Shown: piece by piece, positions 43,063 to 51,243 of the stretch
Layout of the letters: the number at the start of each line of letters is the position of its first letter
Numbering within the stretch: the stretch's first letter is position 1
NCBI RefSeq assembly: GCF_017833525.1
Contig: NZ_JAFICD010000003.1
Span: forward strand, 620,001 to 684,000
Direction of reading: 5' to 3'
From: Duganella sp. 1411
GTDB lineage: Bacteria > Pseudomonadota > Gammaproteobacteria > Burkholderiales > Burkholderiaceae_D
DNA length: 64,000 nucleotides
Program-made: the position numbers and the translations under genes
The notes under the pieces: model-generated
What the model was told of the DNA's origin: nothing
The model's input: only the letters and a program-made list of their open reading frames with translations
Databases searched by the model: none

Positions 43063-45825
43063 GTGCCATCCCGCCTACGCGCCATCCTCTCCCTCCTCGT
43101 GCTGTTGCTGGCCGCGCCGGCCGGCGCGCAGGACAAAGTCACCTTACGCCTCAAGCATCTGCACCAGTTCCAGTTCGCCGGCTACTACGCCGCGCTCGAA
43201 CAGGGCTATTACCGCGAGGCCGGGCTCGACGTGCGCATCCTCGAGGGCGTCGACGGCAACCAGGCCGAGCGGGACGTGCTGTCCGGCACGGCGGAGTATG
43301 GCGTGGCCGGCAGCAGCCTGCTGCTGGCGCGCCTGGCCGGCAAGCCGGTGGTGGTGCTGGGCGTGATCTTCCAGCACTCGCCGTTCGGGCTGGCGATGCG
43401 CCAGTCCGGCGGCGAGCCCGACATCCGCCGCCTGATCGGCAAGCGGGCCATGATCGGCTCGCTCAGCGACGAGGCCGGCAACACCGACGAACTGCTGGCC
43501 TACCTGGCCAAGGAGGGGGTGCCGATCGGCAGCATCCAGCGCGTCGCGCCCAGTTTCGATCCGCACGACCTGATCGACGGCAAGGTCGACGCCATGGCGG
43601 TCTACACCACCAACGAGCCGGACATGTTCGACCGGCTCGGCTTCCCCTACGACCTCTACAGCCCGCGCGCGGTCGGCATCGACTTCTACGGCGACAACCT
43701 GTTCACCAGCGAGCGCGAGATCGCCAGCCATCCGGCGCGGGTGCGCGCCTTCCGCGCCGCCAGCATGCGCGGCTGGCAATGGGCGATGAGCCACCAGGAG
43801 GAGACCGCCGACCTGATCCTGAACAAGTATTCGCGCCGCAACGACCGCGCCCACCTGCTGTACGAGGCGCGCCAGATGGTCGGGCTGGTGCAGCCGGTGC
43901 TCGTCGAGATCGGCTACATGAACCCGGAGCGCTGGCGCCACATCGCCGACGTCTACGCCGGCCTGGGCATGCTGCCCAAGGCGGTCAGCTTCGACGGCTT
44001 CCTGTACGACGGCGACGACAAGCGCGGCAGCCTGGTGTGGCTGTACCGGGTGCTGGGCGCGGTCGCGGTGGCGCTGGTGCTGGCGGCGGCGGTCCATTTC
44101 AGCCTGCTGGCGCGCGAGCGCAAGCGCGCGCTCGACGCCATCCGCAAGGGCGAGCAGCGCTTCCGCACGATGTTCGAGGCCTCGCCGCTGGGCATCGCGC
44201 TGGTCGACTCGGTCAGCTACGAGTACCGCGACCTGAACCTGCGCTACCTCGACATCGTCGGCCGCTCGCAGCAGGAGCTGCGCGCCGGCCGCTGGCTCGA
44301 CATCGCCCACCCGGACGACGCCGCCCAGATCAAGGCGCAGATGGCGCTGCTGGCGGCGCAGCGGCAGAGCGGCTTCAAGGCCACCAGCCGCATGTTCCGG
44401 CCCAACGGCGACACGGCCTGGGTCGACATGTCGATCACCGTGCTCGACACCGAGGCGGCCGGCCATCCGCACCACCTGTGCATGATCGAGGACGTCACGG
44501 CCAAGAAGCACAGCGAGACCCTGATCTGGCAGCAGGCCAACTTCGACGCGCTGACGCAACTGCCCAACCGCCGCATGTTCCACGACCGCCTGGCGCACGA
44601 CATCGTCAAGAGCCAGCGCGAGCGCTCCAGCCTGGCCGTGCTGTTCATCGACCTCGACCACTTCAAGGAGGTCAACGACACGCTCGGCCACCACCAGGGC
44701 GACATCCTGCTGGTGGACGCGGCGCGCCGCATCAGCGCCTGCGTGCGCAAGTCGGACACGGTGGCGCGCCTGGGCGGCGACGAATTCACCGTGATCCTGT
44801 CGACCCTGGGCCAGACCGAGCGGGTCGAGCTGATCGCCCAGCAGATCCTCGACAGCCTGCGCGCGCCGTTCGCGCTGGGGCAGGAGCAGGCGTTCGTGTC
44901 GGCCAGCATCGGCATCACCCTGTATCCGGACGACGCGCGCGACATCGACGACCTGCTCAAGCACGCCGACCAGGCGATGTACGCGGCCAAGGGGGCCGGG
45001 CGCAACCGCTACAGCTTCTTCACGCCGGCGCTGCAGGTGGCCGCGCTCAACCGCATGCGCCTGACCAACGACTTGCGCGGCGCGCTCGCCGGCGGCCAGT
45101 TCGCGCTGTACTTCCAGCCGATCGTGCACCTCGAGAGCGGGCGCGTGCACAAGGCCGAGGCGCTGATCCGCTGGAACCATCCGCAGCGCGGCGTCGTCAG
45201 CCCGCTCGAGTTCATCCCGCTGGCCGAGGCGAGCGGACTGATCTGCGACATCGGCGAATGGGTGTTCCGCGAATCGGCGCAGTGGGTGCGGCGCTGGCGG
45301 CGCGAGCACCAGGCCGACTTCCAGGTCAGCATCAACCAGTCGCCGCTGGAGTTCCAGCGCGAGGACGGCAGCTACGAGGCCTGGCTGGCGCACCTGCGCG
45401 CGCTCGGGCTGCCGGGGCAGTCGGTGGTGGTGGAGATCACCGAGGGCTTGCTGCTCGACGCCAACACGGCCGTCAGCAACAAGCTGCTGCAGCTGCGCGA
45501 CGCCGGCATCCAGGTGGCGCTGGACGACTTCGGCACCGGCTACTCGTCGCTGTCGTACCTGAAGAAATTCGACATCGACTACCTGAAGATCGACCGCTCG
45601 TTCACGCGCAACCTGGCGCCCGAGTCGAGCGACATGGCGCTGTCGGGCGCGATCATCGTCATGGCCCACAAGCTGGGCCTGAAGGTGATCGCCGAGGGGG
45701 TGGAGACGCCCGAGCAGCGCGACCTGCTGGCGGCCGCCGGTTGCGATTACGGCCAGGGCTACCTGTTCGCCAAGCCGATGCCGGCCGAGGAGTTCGACCA
45801 GCTGCTGCGCCGGCAGGCGGACTGA
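43063..45825 (+). CDS. Sensor with periplasmic THI5/NMT1-like domain, PAS, GGDEF and EAL domains
   Basis: A 920-residue c-di-GMP regulator: signal peptide (residues 1-22), an ABC-type substrate-binding domain of the NMT1/THI5 family at about 25-310 (LKHLHQFQFAGYYAALEQGYY, the pyrimidine-binder signature), a membrane helix near 325-350, PAS at about 360-480, GGDEF with intact GGDEF at 571-575, and EAL with EAL at 699-701 and DDFGTGYSSLSYLKKF. Both catalytic sites look intact. The GTG at 43063 is the start. The periplasmic domain suggests it senses a thiamine-precursor-like pyrimidine or a related small molecule. Confidence 0.92.
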   Translation: MPSRLRAILSLLVLLLAAPAGAQDKVTLRLKHLHQFQFAGYYAALEQGYYREAGLDVRILEGVDGNQAERDVLSGTAEYGVAGSSLLLARLAGKPVVVLGVIFQHSPFGLAMRQSGGEPDIRRLIGKRAMIGSLSDEAGNTDELLAYLAKEGVPIGSIQRVAPSFDPHDLIDGKVDAMAVYTTNEPDMFDRLGFPYDLYSPRAVGIDFYGDNLFTSEREIASHPARVRAFRAASMRGWQWAMSHQEETADLILNKYSRRNDRAHLLYEARQMVGLVQPVLVEIGYMNPERWRHIADVYAGLGMLPKAVSFDGFLYDGDDKRGSLVWLYRVLGAVAVALVLAAAVHFSLLARERKRALDAIRKGEQRFRTMFEASPLGIALVDSVSYEYRDLNLRYLDIVGRSQQELRAGRWLDIAHPDDAAQIKAQMALLAAQRQSGFKATSRMFRPNGDTAWVDMSITVLDTEAAGHPHHLCMIEDVTAKKHSETLIWQQANFDALTQLPNRRMFHDRLAHDIVKSQRERSSLAVLFIDLDHFKEVNDTLGHHQGDILLVDAARRISACVRKSDTVARLGGDEFTVILSTLGQTERVELIAQQILDSLRAPFALGQEQAFVSASIGITLYPDDARDIDDLLKHADQAMYAAKGAGRNRYSFFTPALQVAALNRMRLTNDLRGALAGGQFALYFQPIVHLESGRVHKAEALIRWNHPQRGVVSPLEFIPLAEASGLICDIGEWVFRESAQWVRRWRREHQADFQVSINQSPLEFQREDGSYEAWLAHLRALGLPGQSVVVEITEGLLLDANTAVSNKLLQLRDAGIQVALDDFGTGYSSLSYLKKFDIDYLKIDRSFTRNLAPESSDMALSGAIIVMAHKLGLKVIAEGVETPEQRDLLAAAGCDYGQGYLFAKPMPAEEFDQLLRRQAD

Positions 45826-45883
45826 TCGTGTCTTGCATCGTGTATCGCTACCGGATGCCGCCCGCCCCGCAGAACCGCCCCCG

Positions 45884-46363
45884 ATGAAACACCGCATCTT
45901 GACACTGCCCGCGTTGCTGGCCACGCTGACCGTGGGCGCCAACGCCGCCGCGTACGAGAATGAAAACGCGGTGCCGTTGACGCTCGGACTGGAAGCGGGC
46001 CAGGCGCGGGTTGAACAGATAGCCGTCAAACTCGACGGCCGCGAGGTCTCCGTTCTGACCACGCTGCGCAACGACGAAGCGCGCGCCCGGCCAATCGGCT
46101 GGTATGCCAGCACGCCGCAATTTGGCGTGCTCGGCGAGGGCGAGGAGCACCTGGACAAGTCGTTTTCCGATGTCGGCGCCAGGGCCGATGGCCGGGCGCT
46201 GACGCCGGCCGTCTACCGGCGTGGCTATTTCATGGGACGCGACATCACCCAGGAATTGTCCCGGGCCGGCCTGGCGCCGTTGCCCGACCTGCAGGCCGAC
46301 GACCCCTTGCGTGCGAAACTCCCGGCCGCCTGGCTGGAGGGGCAGAAACGCCGGACCCCGTGA
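45884..46363 (+). CDS. Exported protein resembling part of DUF4424
   Basis: A 159-residue protein with a signal peptide (MKHRILTLPALLATLTVGANA). The body has QARVEQIAVKLDGREVSVLTTLRNDEA and an ending GRDITQELSRAGLAPLPD that recalls the N-terminal part of DUF4424 periplasmic proteins, which are normally about twice as long. It could be a short family member or a truncated copy. It starts 58 bp after the EAL gene and is the last gene before the lower-GC island. The identification is tentative. Confidence 0.55.
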   Translation: MKHRILTLPALLATLTVGANAAAYENENAVPLTLGLEAGQARVEQIAVKLDGREVSVLTTLRNDEARARPIGWYASTPQFGVLGEGEEHLDKSFSDVGARADGRALTPAVYRRGYFMGRDITQELSRAGLAPLPDLQADDPLRAKLPAAWLEGQKRRTP

Positions 46364-46444
46364 GCAAATCTGCGTGATGTCATAGTCCTGGCTGCGAGGA
46401 TAGGTAAAGTTCATCGAAGCGCATTTCGATAGCACTCCCTAAAA

Positions 46445-46789
46445 ATGCAAACCGGGACTACAATTAATCTCGTCGCAGTGGGCCGCTGGATGTCGACGTT
46501 CGAATACCACGCGATGTTGAACTCGGGGACGATGCAGGAAAGCTACAGCGGCACGACCCACGTGTTGTTTCCCCCGGACTTATATGCGTTTTCACGTCAG
46601 GCGCGGGCAGGGGATGTTTACGTGGAGTTCGACGTGCCGGAAGCGTGTCTGGCAATCACCGGCTGTGGCTGGGCGAAGATCATAGGTCCGCAGTCGCTTG
46701 AAGGTCGGGTTGCCGCTCGCAATGGTCGGCCGCTTCCCCAAATGCCAGCTGCCATTAATCTTCGGCACTTGGCTAGCAAGACGCTTTAA
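46445..46789 (+). CDS. Orphan toxin domain resembling TreTu (ADP-ribosyltransferase toxin)
   Basis: A 114-residue protein with the look of a polymorphic-toxin C-terminal domain: VGRWMSTFEYHAMLNSGTMQ, ESYSGTTHV, VYVEFDVPEACL and AKIIGPQSLEGRVAARNGRP. From memory this pattern is that of the TreTu family, ADP-ribosyltransferases reported from Rhs proteins to modify EF-Tu. Arg14, Ser35 and Glu61 would make an R-S-E site. It lacks any Rhs or other delivery part: an in-frame stop lies at 46430-46432 and there is no good ribosome site. It is followed 13 bp later by a likely immunity gene. GC and codon use are lower than in the neighbours. Confidence 0.65.
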   Translation: MQTGTTINLVAVGRWMSTFEYHAMLNSGTMQESYSGTTHVLFPPDLYAFSRQARAGDVYVEFDVPEACLAITGCGWAKIIGPQSLEGRVAARNGRPLPQMPAAINLRHLASKTL

Positions 46790-46802
46790 TGGAGGTACTC
46801 GA

Positions 46803-47114
46803 ATGTTGAATACTTTTTATTATTGGGCGCAGGAGGCGATCCCGGGCTTGCCGGCAGGAGTTGAGGCTCACTTGACGCCGGGAAGTGTGTCGGGGAATAC
46901 CGCTGCCAGAATTGATTTCGACACGTCGGTACGCATGGGGCGCATCACGTGCTGGGACAGTGGCAACTTTTACGCTGAAATTCTCGATGCCCAGTCTGGG
47001 CAGAACCTGCTGGACCACCACGGAAAAATCGACTCCGCTGCCGGCCTCAGCTCTCTGTTGGTGGCATTCCTTGAAAAGCTGAACCCATTGCGCAGCCAGA
47101 CCGCCGCGATGTAA
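46803..47114 (+). CDS. Probable immunity protein for the TreTu-like toxin (TriTu-like)
   Basis: A 103-residue small acidic protein: MLNTFYYWAQEAIPGLPAGV, then MGRITCWDSGNFYAEILDAQSGQNLL and a helical C-terminus LSSLLVAFLEKL. The arrangement GRITxWxSG...LDAxSG is what I associate with TriTu immunity proteins. It has an excellent ribosome site, GGAGG, 7 nt before the ATG, unlike the toxin frame. Position directly behind the toxin and a shared low GC support the pairing. Without a database search the family name is provisional. Confidence 0.6.
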   Translation: MLNTFYYWAQEAIPGLPAGVEAHLTPGSVSGNTAARIDFDTSVRMGRITCWDSGNFYAEILDAQSGQNLLDHHGKIDSAAGLSSLLVAFLEKLNPLRSQTAAM

Positions 47115-47291
47115 GGCGGCGTCCTCCCGGCCCTGCACGGGGCGCCTCCGGCGTTCTTGCATGGCGCTGACGGCGTCGAACCTCACCTCCTAAAATTCCC
47201 TTGTCTTTCTGTCATTCCACCCGCGCAGGGTGTTGGCGTGCCGAAAAGTGTGGCGCGGACGGCCGCCCGCCGGAACGGCGATAATAGCTAT

Positions 47292-47373
47292 CCCATATGT
47301 CCGCATCATAGTTAAAACAAATTGAAACTATTGGAACAATCAATTTTGCATATGGGCTAAAAAGCCTTACACT
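47292..47373 (+). promoter_or_regulatory. ahpC promoter region with nested inverted repeats
   Basis: TTGCAT (47346-47351) and TACACT (47368-47373), 16 bp apart, are a plausible sigma-70 promoter. Upstream, ATAGTT (47308-47313) mirrors AACTAT (47326-47331), and CCCATATG (47292-47299) mirrors CATATGGG (47349-47356). ATAG/CTAT elements are the building blocks of OxyR sites, but the spacing is not the canonical one. Confidence 0.5.
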
Positions 47374-47412
47374 GGCGTCTCAATGATTCACAACCCCTAC
47401 GAGGAAACCACA

Positions 47413-47976
47413 ATGTCTCTGATCAATACCCAAGTAAAACCATTCAAGGCAACCGCATACGCTAACGGTAAGTTCATCGACGTGAGCGACGAATCCCTGA
47501 AGGGCAAGTGGTCCGTTCTGATGTTCTACCCGGCCGACTTCACCTTCGTGTGCCCAACCGAACTGGAAGACCTGGCCGATCACCAGCCTGAATTCGCCAA
47601 GCTGGGCGTGGACGTCTACGGCGTGTCGACCGACACCCACTTCGCGCACAAAGCATGGCACGACACCTCGGACGCGATCAAGAAAGTGAACTACCCGCTG
47701 ATCGGCGACCCGACCGGCACGCTGTCGCGCAATTTCGAAGTCATGATCGAAGAAGAAGGCCTGGCGCTGCGCGGCACCTTCGTCATCAATCCAGAAGGCC
47801 AGATCAAAGTGATGGAAGTGCACGACAACGGCATCGGCCGCGACGCGTCCGAACTGCTGCGCAAAGTCAAAGCCGCGCTGTACGTCGCTTCCCACCCAGG
47901 CGAAGTGTGCCCGGCTAAATGGACCGAAGGCGCAGCGACCCTGACCCCATCGCTGGACCTGGTCGGCAAGATCTAA
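47413..47976 (+). CDS. ahpC: Alkyl hydroperoxide reductase subunit C (peroxiredoxin AhpC)
   Basis: A typical 2-Cys peroxiredoxin of 187 residues that reduces H2O2 and organic peroxides in the cytoplasm. Peroxidatic Cys47 is in DFTFVCPTELEDLAD, resolving Cys166 in HPGEVCPAKW. The ATG at 47413 gives the standard MSLINTQVKPFKA N-terminus; an ATG ten codons upstream is discounted. Its codon use is more biased than that of the neighbours, as expected for an abundant protein. Followed by its reductase ahpF. Confidence 0.97.
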   Translation: MSLINTQVKPFKATAYANGKFIDVSDESLKGKWSVLMFYPADFTFVCPTELEDLADHQPEFAKLGVDVYGVSTDTHFAHKAWHDTSDAIKKVNYPLIGDPTGTLSRNFEVMIEEEGLALRGTFVINPEGQIKVMEVHDNGIGRDASELLRKVKAALYVASHPGEVCPAKWTEGAATLTPSLDLVGKI

Positions 47977-48023
47977 GTTGCACGGTTGAGCTTGAAACAC
48001 GCAGCACACAAGTAGTTACCGCG

Positions 48024-48051
48024 ATGCCGGACCGGGCGTCCGGCCCGGCAT
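48024..48051 (+). terminator. Hairpin between ahpC and ahpF
   Basis: ATGCCGGACCGG (48024-48035) pairs with CCGGCCCGGCAT (48040-48051) with one mismatch and a 4-nt loop. There is no T-run, so it more likely reduces read-through or stabilises the ahpC 3' end, giving more AhpC than AhpF. Confidence 0.6.
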
Positions 48052-48084
48052 ACGCCTAAATATTTGTAAAAAGGAAGAAAAATC

Positions 48085-49680
48085 ATGTTGGATGCAAATC
48101 TCAAAGCCCAGTTGAAAACCTACCTGGAAAAAGTGGTGCAACCGATTGAGATCGTCGCATCGCTGGACGACAGCGCCAAGGCCCGCGAGATGGAGGAACT
48201 GCTCCAGGAGATCGTCCTGTTGAGCGACAAGATCACGCTGGTCAAGCGCGGCGGCGACGCCGAGCGCAAGCCGTCGTTCAGCATCAACCGCCCCGGCACC
48301 GATATCGGCGTGCGTTTCGCCGGCATCCCGATGGGCCACGAATTCACCTCGCTGGTGCTGGCGCTGCTGCAGGTCGGCGGCCACACCATCAAGTTCGACG
48401 ACGCCGTCATCGAGCAGATCCGCAACCTGGACGGCGATTACGCGTTCGAAACCTTCATCTCGCTGACCTGCCACAATTGCCCGGAAGTGGTGCAGGCGCT
48501 CAACGCGATGTCGGTGATTAACCCGCGCATCAAGGTCACCACCATCGACGGCGGCGTGTTCCCGAAGGAAGTCGAAGCGCGCCAGATCATGGCGGTACCG
48601 ATGATGTTCCTGAACGGCGAGCATTTCGGCCAGGGCCGCACCAACGTCGAAGAGATCTTGGCCAAGCTCGACACCAACGCCGGCGCCCGCCAGGCGGCCG
48701 AGCTGAGCAAGAAGGACGTGTTCGACGTGCTGATCGTCGGCGGCGGTCCGGCCGGCGCCGCGGCGGCCGTCTACGCCGCCCGCAAAGGCATCAAGACCGG
48801 CGTGCTGGCCGAGCGTTTCGGCGGCCAGGTGCTCGACACCCTGGCGATCGAGAACTTCATCTCGGTCAAGGAAACCGACGGTCCGAAATTCGCCGTGGCG
48901 CTGGAGCAGCACGTCAAGGAATATGACGTCGACATCATGAACACGCAGCGCGCCGCCAAGCTGGTGCCGGGCAGGCTGATCGAGGTCACCACCGCCACCG
49001 GCGCGACCTTGAAGGCCAAGTCGGTGATCCTGGCGACGGGCGCGCGCTGGCGCGAGATCAACGTGCCGGGCGAGAAGGAATACCGCAACCACGGTGTCGC
49101 CTACTGCCCGCACTGCGACGGTCCGCTGTTCAAGGGCAAGCGCGTGGCGGTGATCGGCGGCGGCAACTCCGGCGTCGAGGCGGCGATCGATTTGGCCGGC
49201 TTGGTCAAGCACGTGACGTTGATCGAGTTCGGCGCCGAGCTGCGCGCCGACGCGGTGCTGCAACGCAAGCTGCGCAGCCTGGCCAACGTCACCGTGATCA
49301 CCTCGGCGGCGACCACCGAGATCCACGGCGACGGCAAGATCGTCAACGGCCTGAGCTACAACGACCGGGTGTCGGGCGAAGCCAAGAAGGTCGAGCTGGA
49401 AGGCGTGTTCGTGCAGATCGGCCTGGTGCCGAACACCGAATGGCTCAAGGGCACGCTGGCGTTGTCGCGCCACGGCGAGATCGAAGTGGACGCCCGCGGC
49501 CAGACCTCGATTCCGGGCGTGTTCGCCGCCGGCGACGTCACCACGGTGCCGTTCAAGCAGATCATCATCGCCACCGGCGAGGGCGCGAAGGCGGCGTTGT
49601 CGGCCTTCGATCACCTGATCCGTTCGGATGACGAGGAAGTGGTGGAGGAATCGGCGGACAAGCACGCGATGACCGCCTAA
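48085..49680 (+). CDS. ahpF: Alkyl hydroperoxide reductase subunit F (AhpF)
   Basis: A 531-residue FAD-dependent NADH:AhpC reductase. The N-terminal double thioredoxin fold carries the redox pair CHNC at 129-132. Then comes a thioredoxin-reductase-like half with FAD site VLIVGGGPAGAAAAVYAARKG, active CPHC at 341-344, NAD site VAVIGGGNSGVEAAIDLAG and GVFAAGDVTTVP. AGGAAG lies 8-10 nt upstream of the ATG. It ends at a bidirectional terminator. Confidence 0.97.
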   Translation: MLDANLKAQLKTYLEKVVQPIEIVASLDDSAKAREMEELLQEIVLLSDKITLVKRGGDAERKPSFSINRPGTDIGVRFAGIPMGHEFTSLVLALLQVGGHTIKFDDAVIEQIRNLDGDYAFETFISLTCHNCPEVVQALNAMSVINPRIKVTTIDGGVFPKEVEARQIMAVPMMFLNGEHFGQGRTNVEEILAKLDTNAGARQAAELSKKDVFDVLIVGGGPAGAAAAVYAARKGIKTGVLAERFGGQVLDTLAIENFISVKETDGPKFAVALEQHVKEYDVDIMNTQRAAKLVPGRLIEVTTATGATLKAKSVILATGARWREINVPGEKEYRNHGVAYCPHCDGPLFKGKRVAVIGGGNSGVEAAIDLAGLVKHVTLIEFGAELRADAVLQRKLRSLANVTVITSAATTEIHGDGKIVNGLSYNDRVSGEAKKVELEGVFVQIGLVPNTEWLKGTLALSRHGEIEVDARGQTSIPGVFAAGDVTTVPFKQIIIATGEGAKAALSAFDHLIRSDDEEVVEESADKHAMTA

Positions 49681-49708
49681 GCAAAGGCGGTAGTGGCCAC
49701 AAAAAAAA

Positions 49709-49732
49709 CCGGGAGCGCTCCCGGTTTTTTTT
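49709..49732. terminator. Bidirectional terminator after ahpF
   Basis: CCGGGAGCGCTCCCGG (49709-49724) is a perfect palindrome flanked by eight A residues on the left and nine T residues on the right. It can stop ahpF transcripts and, from the other side, the PepSY operon. Confidence 0.92.
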
Positions 49733-49737
49733 TGTAC

Positions 49738-49823
49738 GGGGTCAAGTCTAACATTGCTACATGAGCTCGGTCTTGGCAGCCCCCCTACAGACCAGGCCGT
49801 GTAGCGATGTTAGACTTGACCCC
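49738..49823. repeat. Inverted-repeat element family 2, copy 1 (86 bp)
   Basis: The 24-bp left arm (49738-49761, beginning GGGGTCAAGTCTAACAT) and right arm (49800-49823) match in 23 of 24 positions. The centre is 38 bp. The right arm runs into the 3' end of the PepSY frame. GGGGTCA-type arms recall REP elements mobilised by RAYT (TnpA-REP) proteins, but no transposase is present. Confidence 0.85.
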
Positions 49824-51116
49824 AGGGTGGACGCCGGAGCGTTTTTGCGCCACCGTCACCCGCGAGGCGCGCTTGCGCCACCAGATGATCACGCCCGTTA
49901 CGCTGAGCATGGCGACGACCACGCCCATGAACGAGATCAGGATCCGCCCCGGCAGGCCGAGGATGCGGCCCGAGTGCAGCGGGAACTGCGCCTGCAGGAA
50001 GATGTCGGCCGCCGTGCCCTTCCACGGCTGGCGCTCGCCCAGCAGGCGGCCGTCGGCGCCGTCGTAATACAGCGCGGCGGTGCCGACGCCACCGGTGCCG
50101 TGGTCGTTGCCGGGTGTGAAGAAGCTGACGCCGTAGACGCCGAACTCTTGCGAATAGAACACGGCGCCGGGCGGCTCCGCCCAGTTGCGCTTCAGCGCCT
50201 CGTTGCCGGCGCGCTCGATCACCTCGGCGTAACCCAGGCGCGGTTCGATCGGGTGGTGCCTGTCGGCCATCGGCCGGGTGTCGAACGGCGTCGGCGTCAC
50301 CTGGGAGAACGTTTTCATCACTGGCGCGAACACTTCGTTGTATAAATTGAGCGAGAACGCGGTGAAGGCGAGGATGAACAGCAGAGCCCAGGTCCACAGG
50401 CTGAACGCGCGGTGCAGGTCGAAGTTGAGCTTGTTGCTGCCGCCGCGCCAGCGCACCTGCCACGCCGGTTGCCAGCGCTGCCACCACGATTTGCCGGCCG
50501 GCGCCGGTTTGTCGCCGGCGATGTCGTCGCTGGCCACCGCGCGCGCGGCGCCGCCGGCGCTACGCCGCCGCACCGGCAACGTCAGGTAGAAGCCGACGAA
50601 GCTGTCGAACATCCAGACGATGGCGATGCCGCCCATCAGCCAGATGCCCCAGCGGTCGATGCCCCACATTTCGGGAATGTGCAGCGTGTAATGCAGGCGG
50701 TACAGGAAGGAGACGAAGGTTTCCTTGGTGATCGGCCAGACGGTACCCCACTCGCGCTTGCCCAGCTCGGCGCCGCTGACGGGATCGACAAAGACCTGGT
50801 TGAAGCCCGGCTCGGCCAGTTTCTCGGTGGCGGGGTCGACCCGCGCGCTGATGCCCAGTGCGAGCGATGCGCCCGCTTCGGCGTGCAACGGGATATACGA
50901 CACGCGCACCTGCGGGTAGCGCGCCTCGACCTGCCGCGCCAGGGCCAGCGACGGTTGCGCCGGGCCCGGCGTGCGGGCCTCCATCAGGTGCGGGTTGAGC
51001 ACGTCGTCGAGCTCGTGATCCCACGAAATGATGGCGCCGGTGACGCCGCTGATAAACAAAAAGCCGGCGGTGAGCAGGCCGGCGTAGCGGTGAACCAAAG
51101 TCCAGAAGGCGCGCAT
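49785..51116 (-). CDS. PepSY-associated TM protein, probable siderophore-iron reductase partner
   Basis: A 443-residue inner-membrane protein with four main membrane segments and periplasmic PepSY domains: WTLVHRYAGLLTAGFLFISG at the start, LYRLHYTLHIPEMWG, the second helix pair WGIWLMGGIAIVWMFDSFVGF, and FDLHRAFSLWTWALLFIL, with conserved membrane His residues. Such proteins (FoxB, PiuB-like) reduce ferric siderophores or haem-type chelates. GGAG lies 7 nt before the ATG. It lies downstream of the TonB receptor gene. Its last residues (HPGVKSNIATRPGL) are encoded by repeat-element sequence. Confidence 0.88.
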   Translation of the reverse strand: MRAFWTLVHRYAGLLTAGFLFISGVTGAIISWDHELDDVLNPHLMEARTPGPAQPSLALARQVEARYPQVRVSYIPLHAEAGASLALGISARVDPATEKLAEPGFNQVFVDPVSGAELGKREWGTVWPITKETFVSFLYRLHYTLHIPEMWGIDRWGIWLMGGIAIVWMFDSFVGFYLTLPVRRRSAGGAARAVASDDIAGDKPAPAGKSWWQRWQPAWQVRWRGGSNKLNFDLHRAFSLWTWALLFILAFTAFSLNLYNEVFAPVMKTFSQVTPTPFDTRPMADRHHPIEPRLGYAEVIERAGNEALKRNWAEPPGAVFYSQEFGVYGVSFFTPGNDHGTGGVGTAALYYDGADGRLLGERQPWKGTAADIFLQAQFPLHSGRILGLPGRILISFMGVVVAMLSVTGVIIWWRKRASRVTVAQKRSGVHPGVKSNIATRPGL

Positions 51117-51183
51117 TTCTGAGCTCCAAAAAAATTAGGGGCGAACCCCACATGCTGTTAGCGATACGCTCGCGTTACCTCTT

Positions 51184-51227
51184 GGGGTCGGACCCGCCGG
51201 GTCCGACCCCGCCTGGCCGTGCGGGTT
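51184..51227. repeat. REP-like palindrome family 1, copy F
   Basis: GGGGTCGGACCC (51184-51195) and GGGTCCGACCCC (51199-51210) are exact inverted partners with a 3-nt loop, followed by TGCGGGTT (51220-51227). It sits in the 127-bp space between the TonB receptor gene and the PepSY gene, within one transcription unit. Confidence 0.85.
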
Positions 51228-51243
51228 GCTCCGTGCCGATCGG

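Noticed and set aside
47284..47331. A canonical OxyR binding site upstream of ahpC.
   Set aside because: ATAG and CTAT units are present but not at the 10-11 bp steps of the OxyR consensus, so only a regulatory region is annotated.
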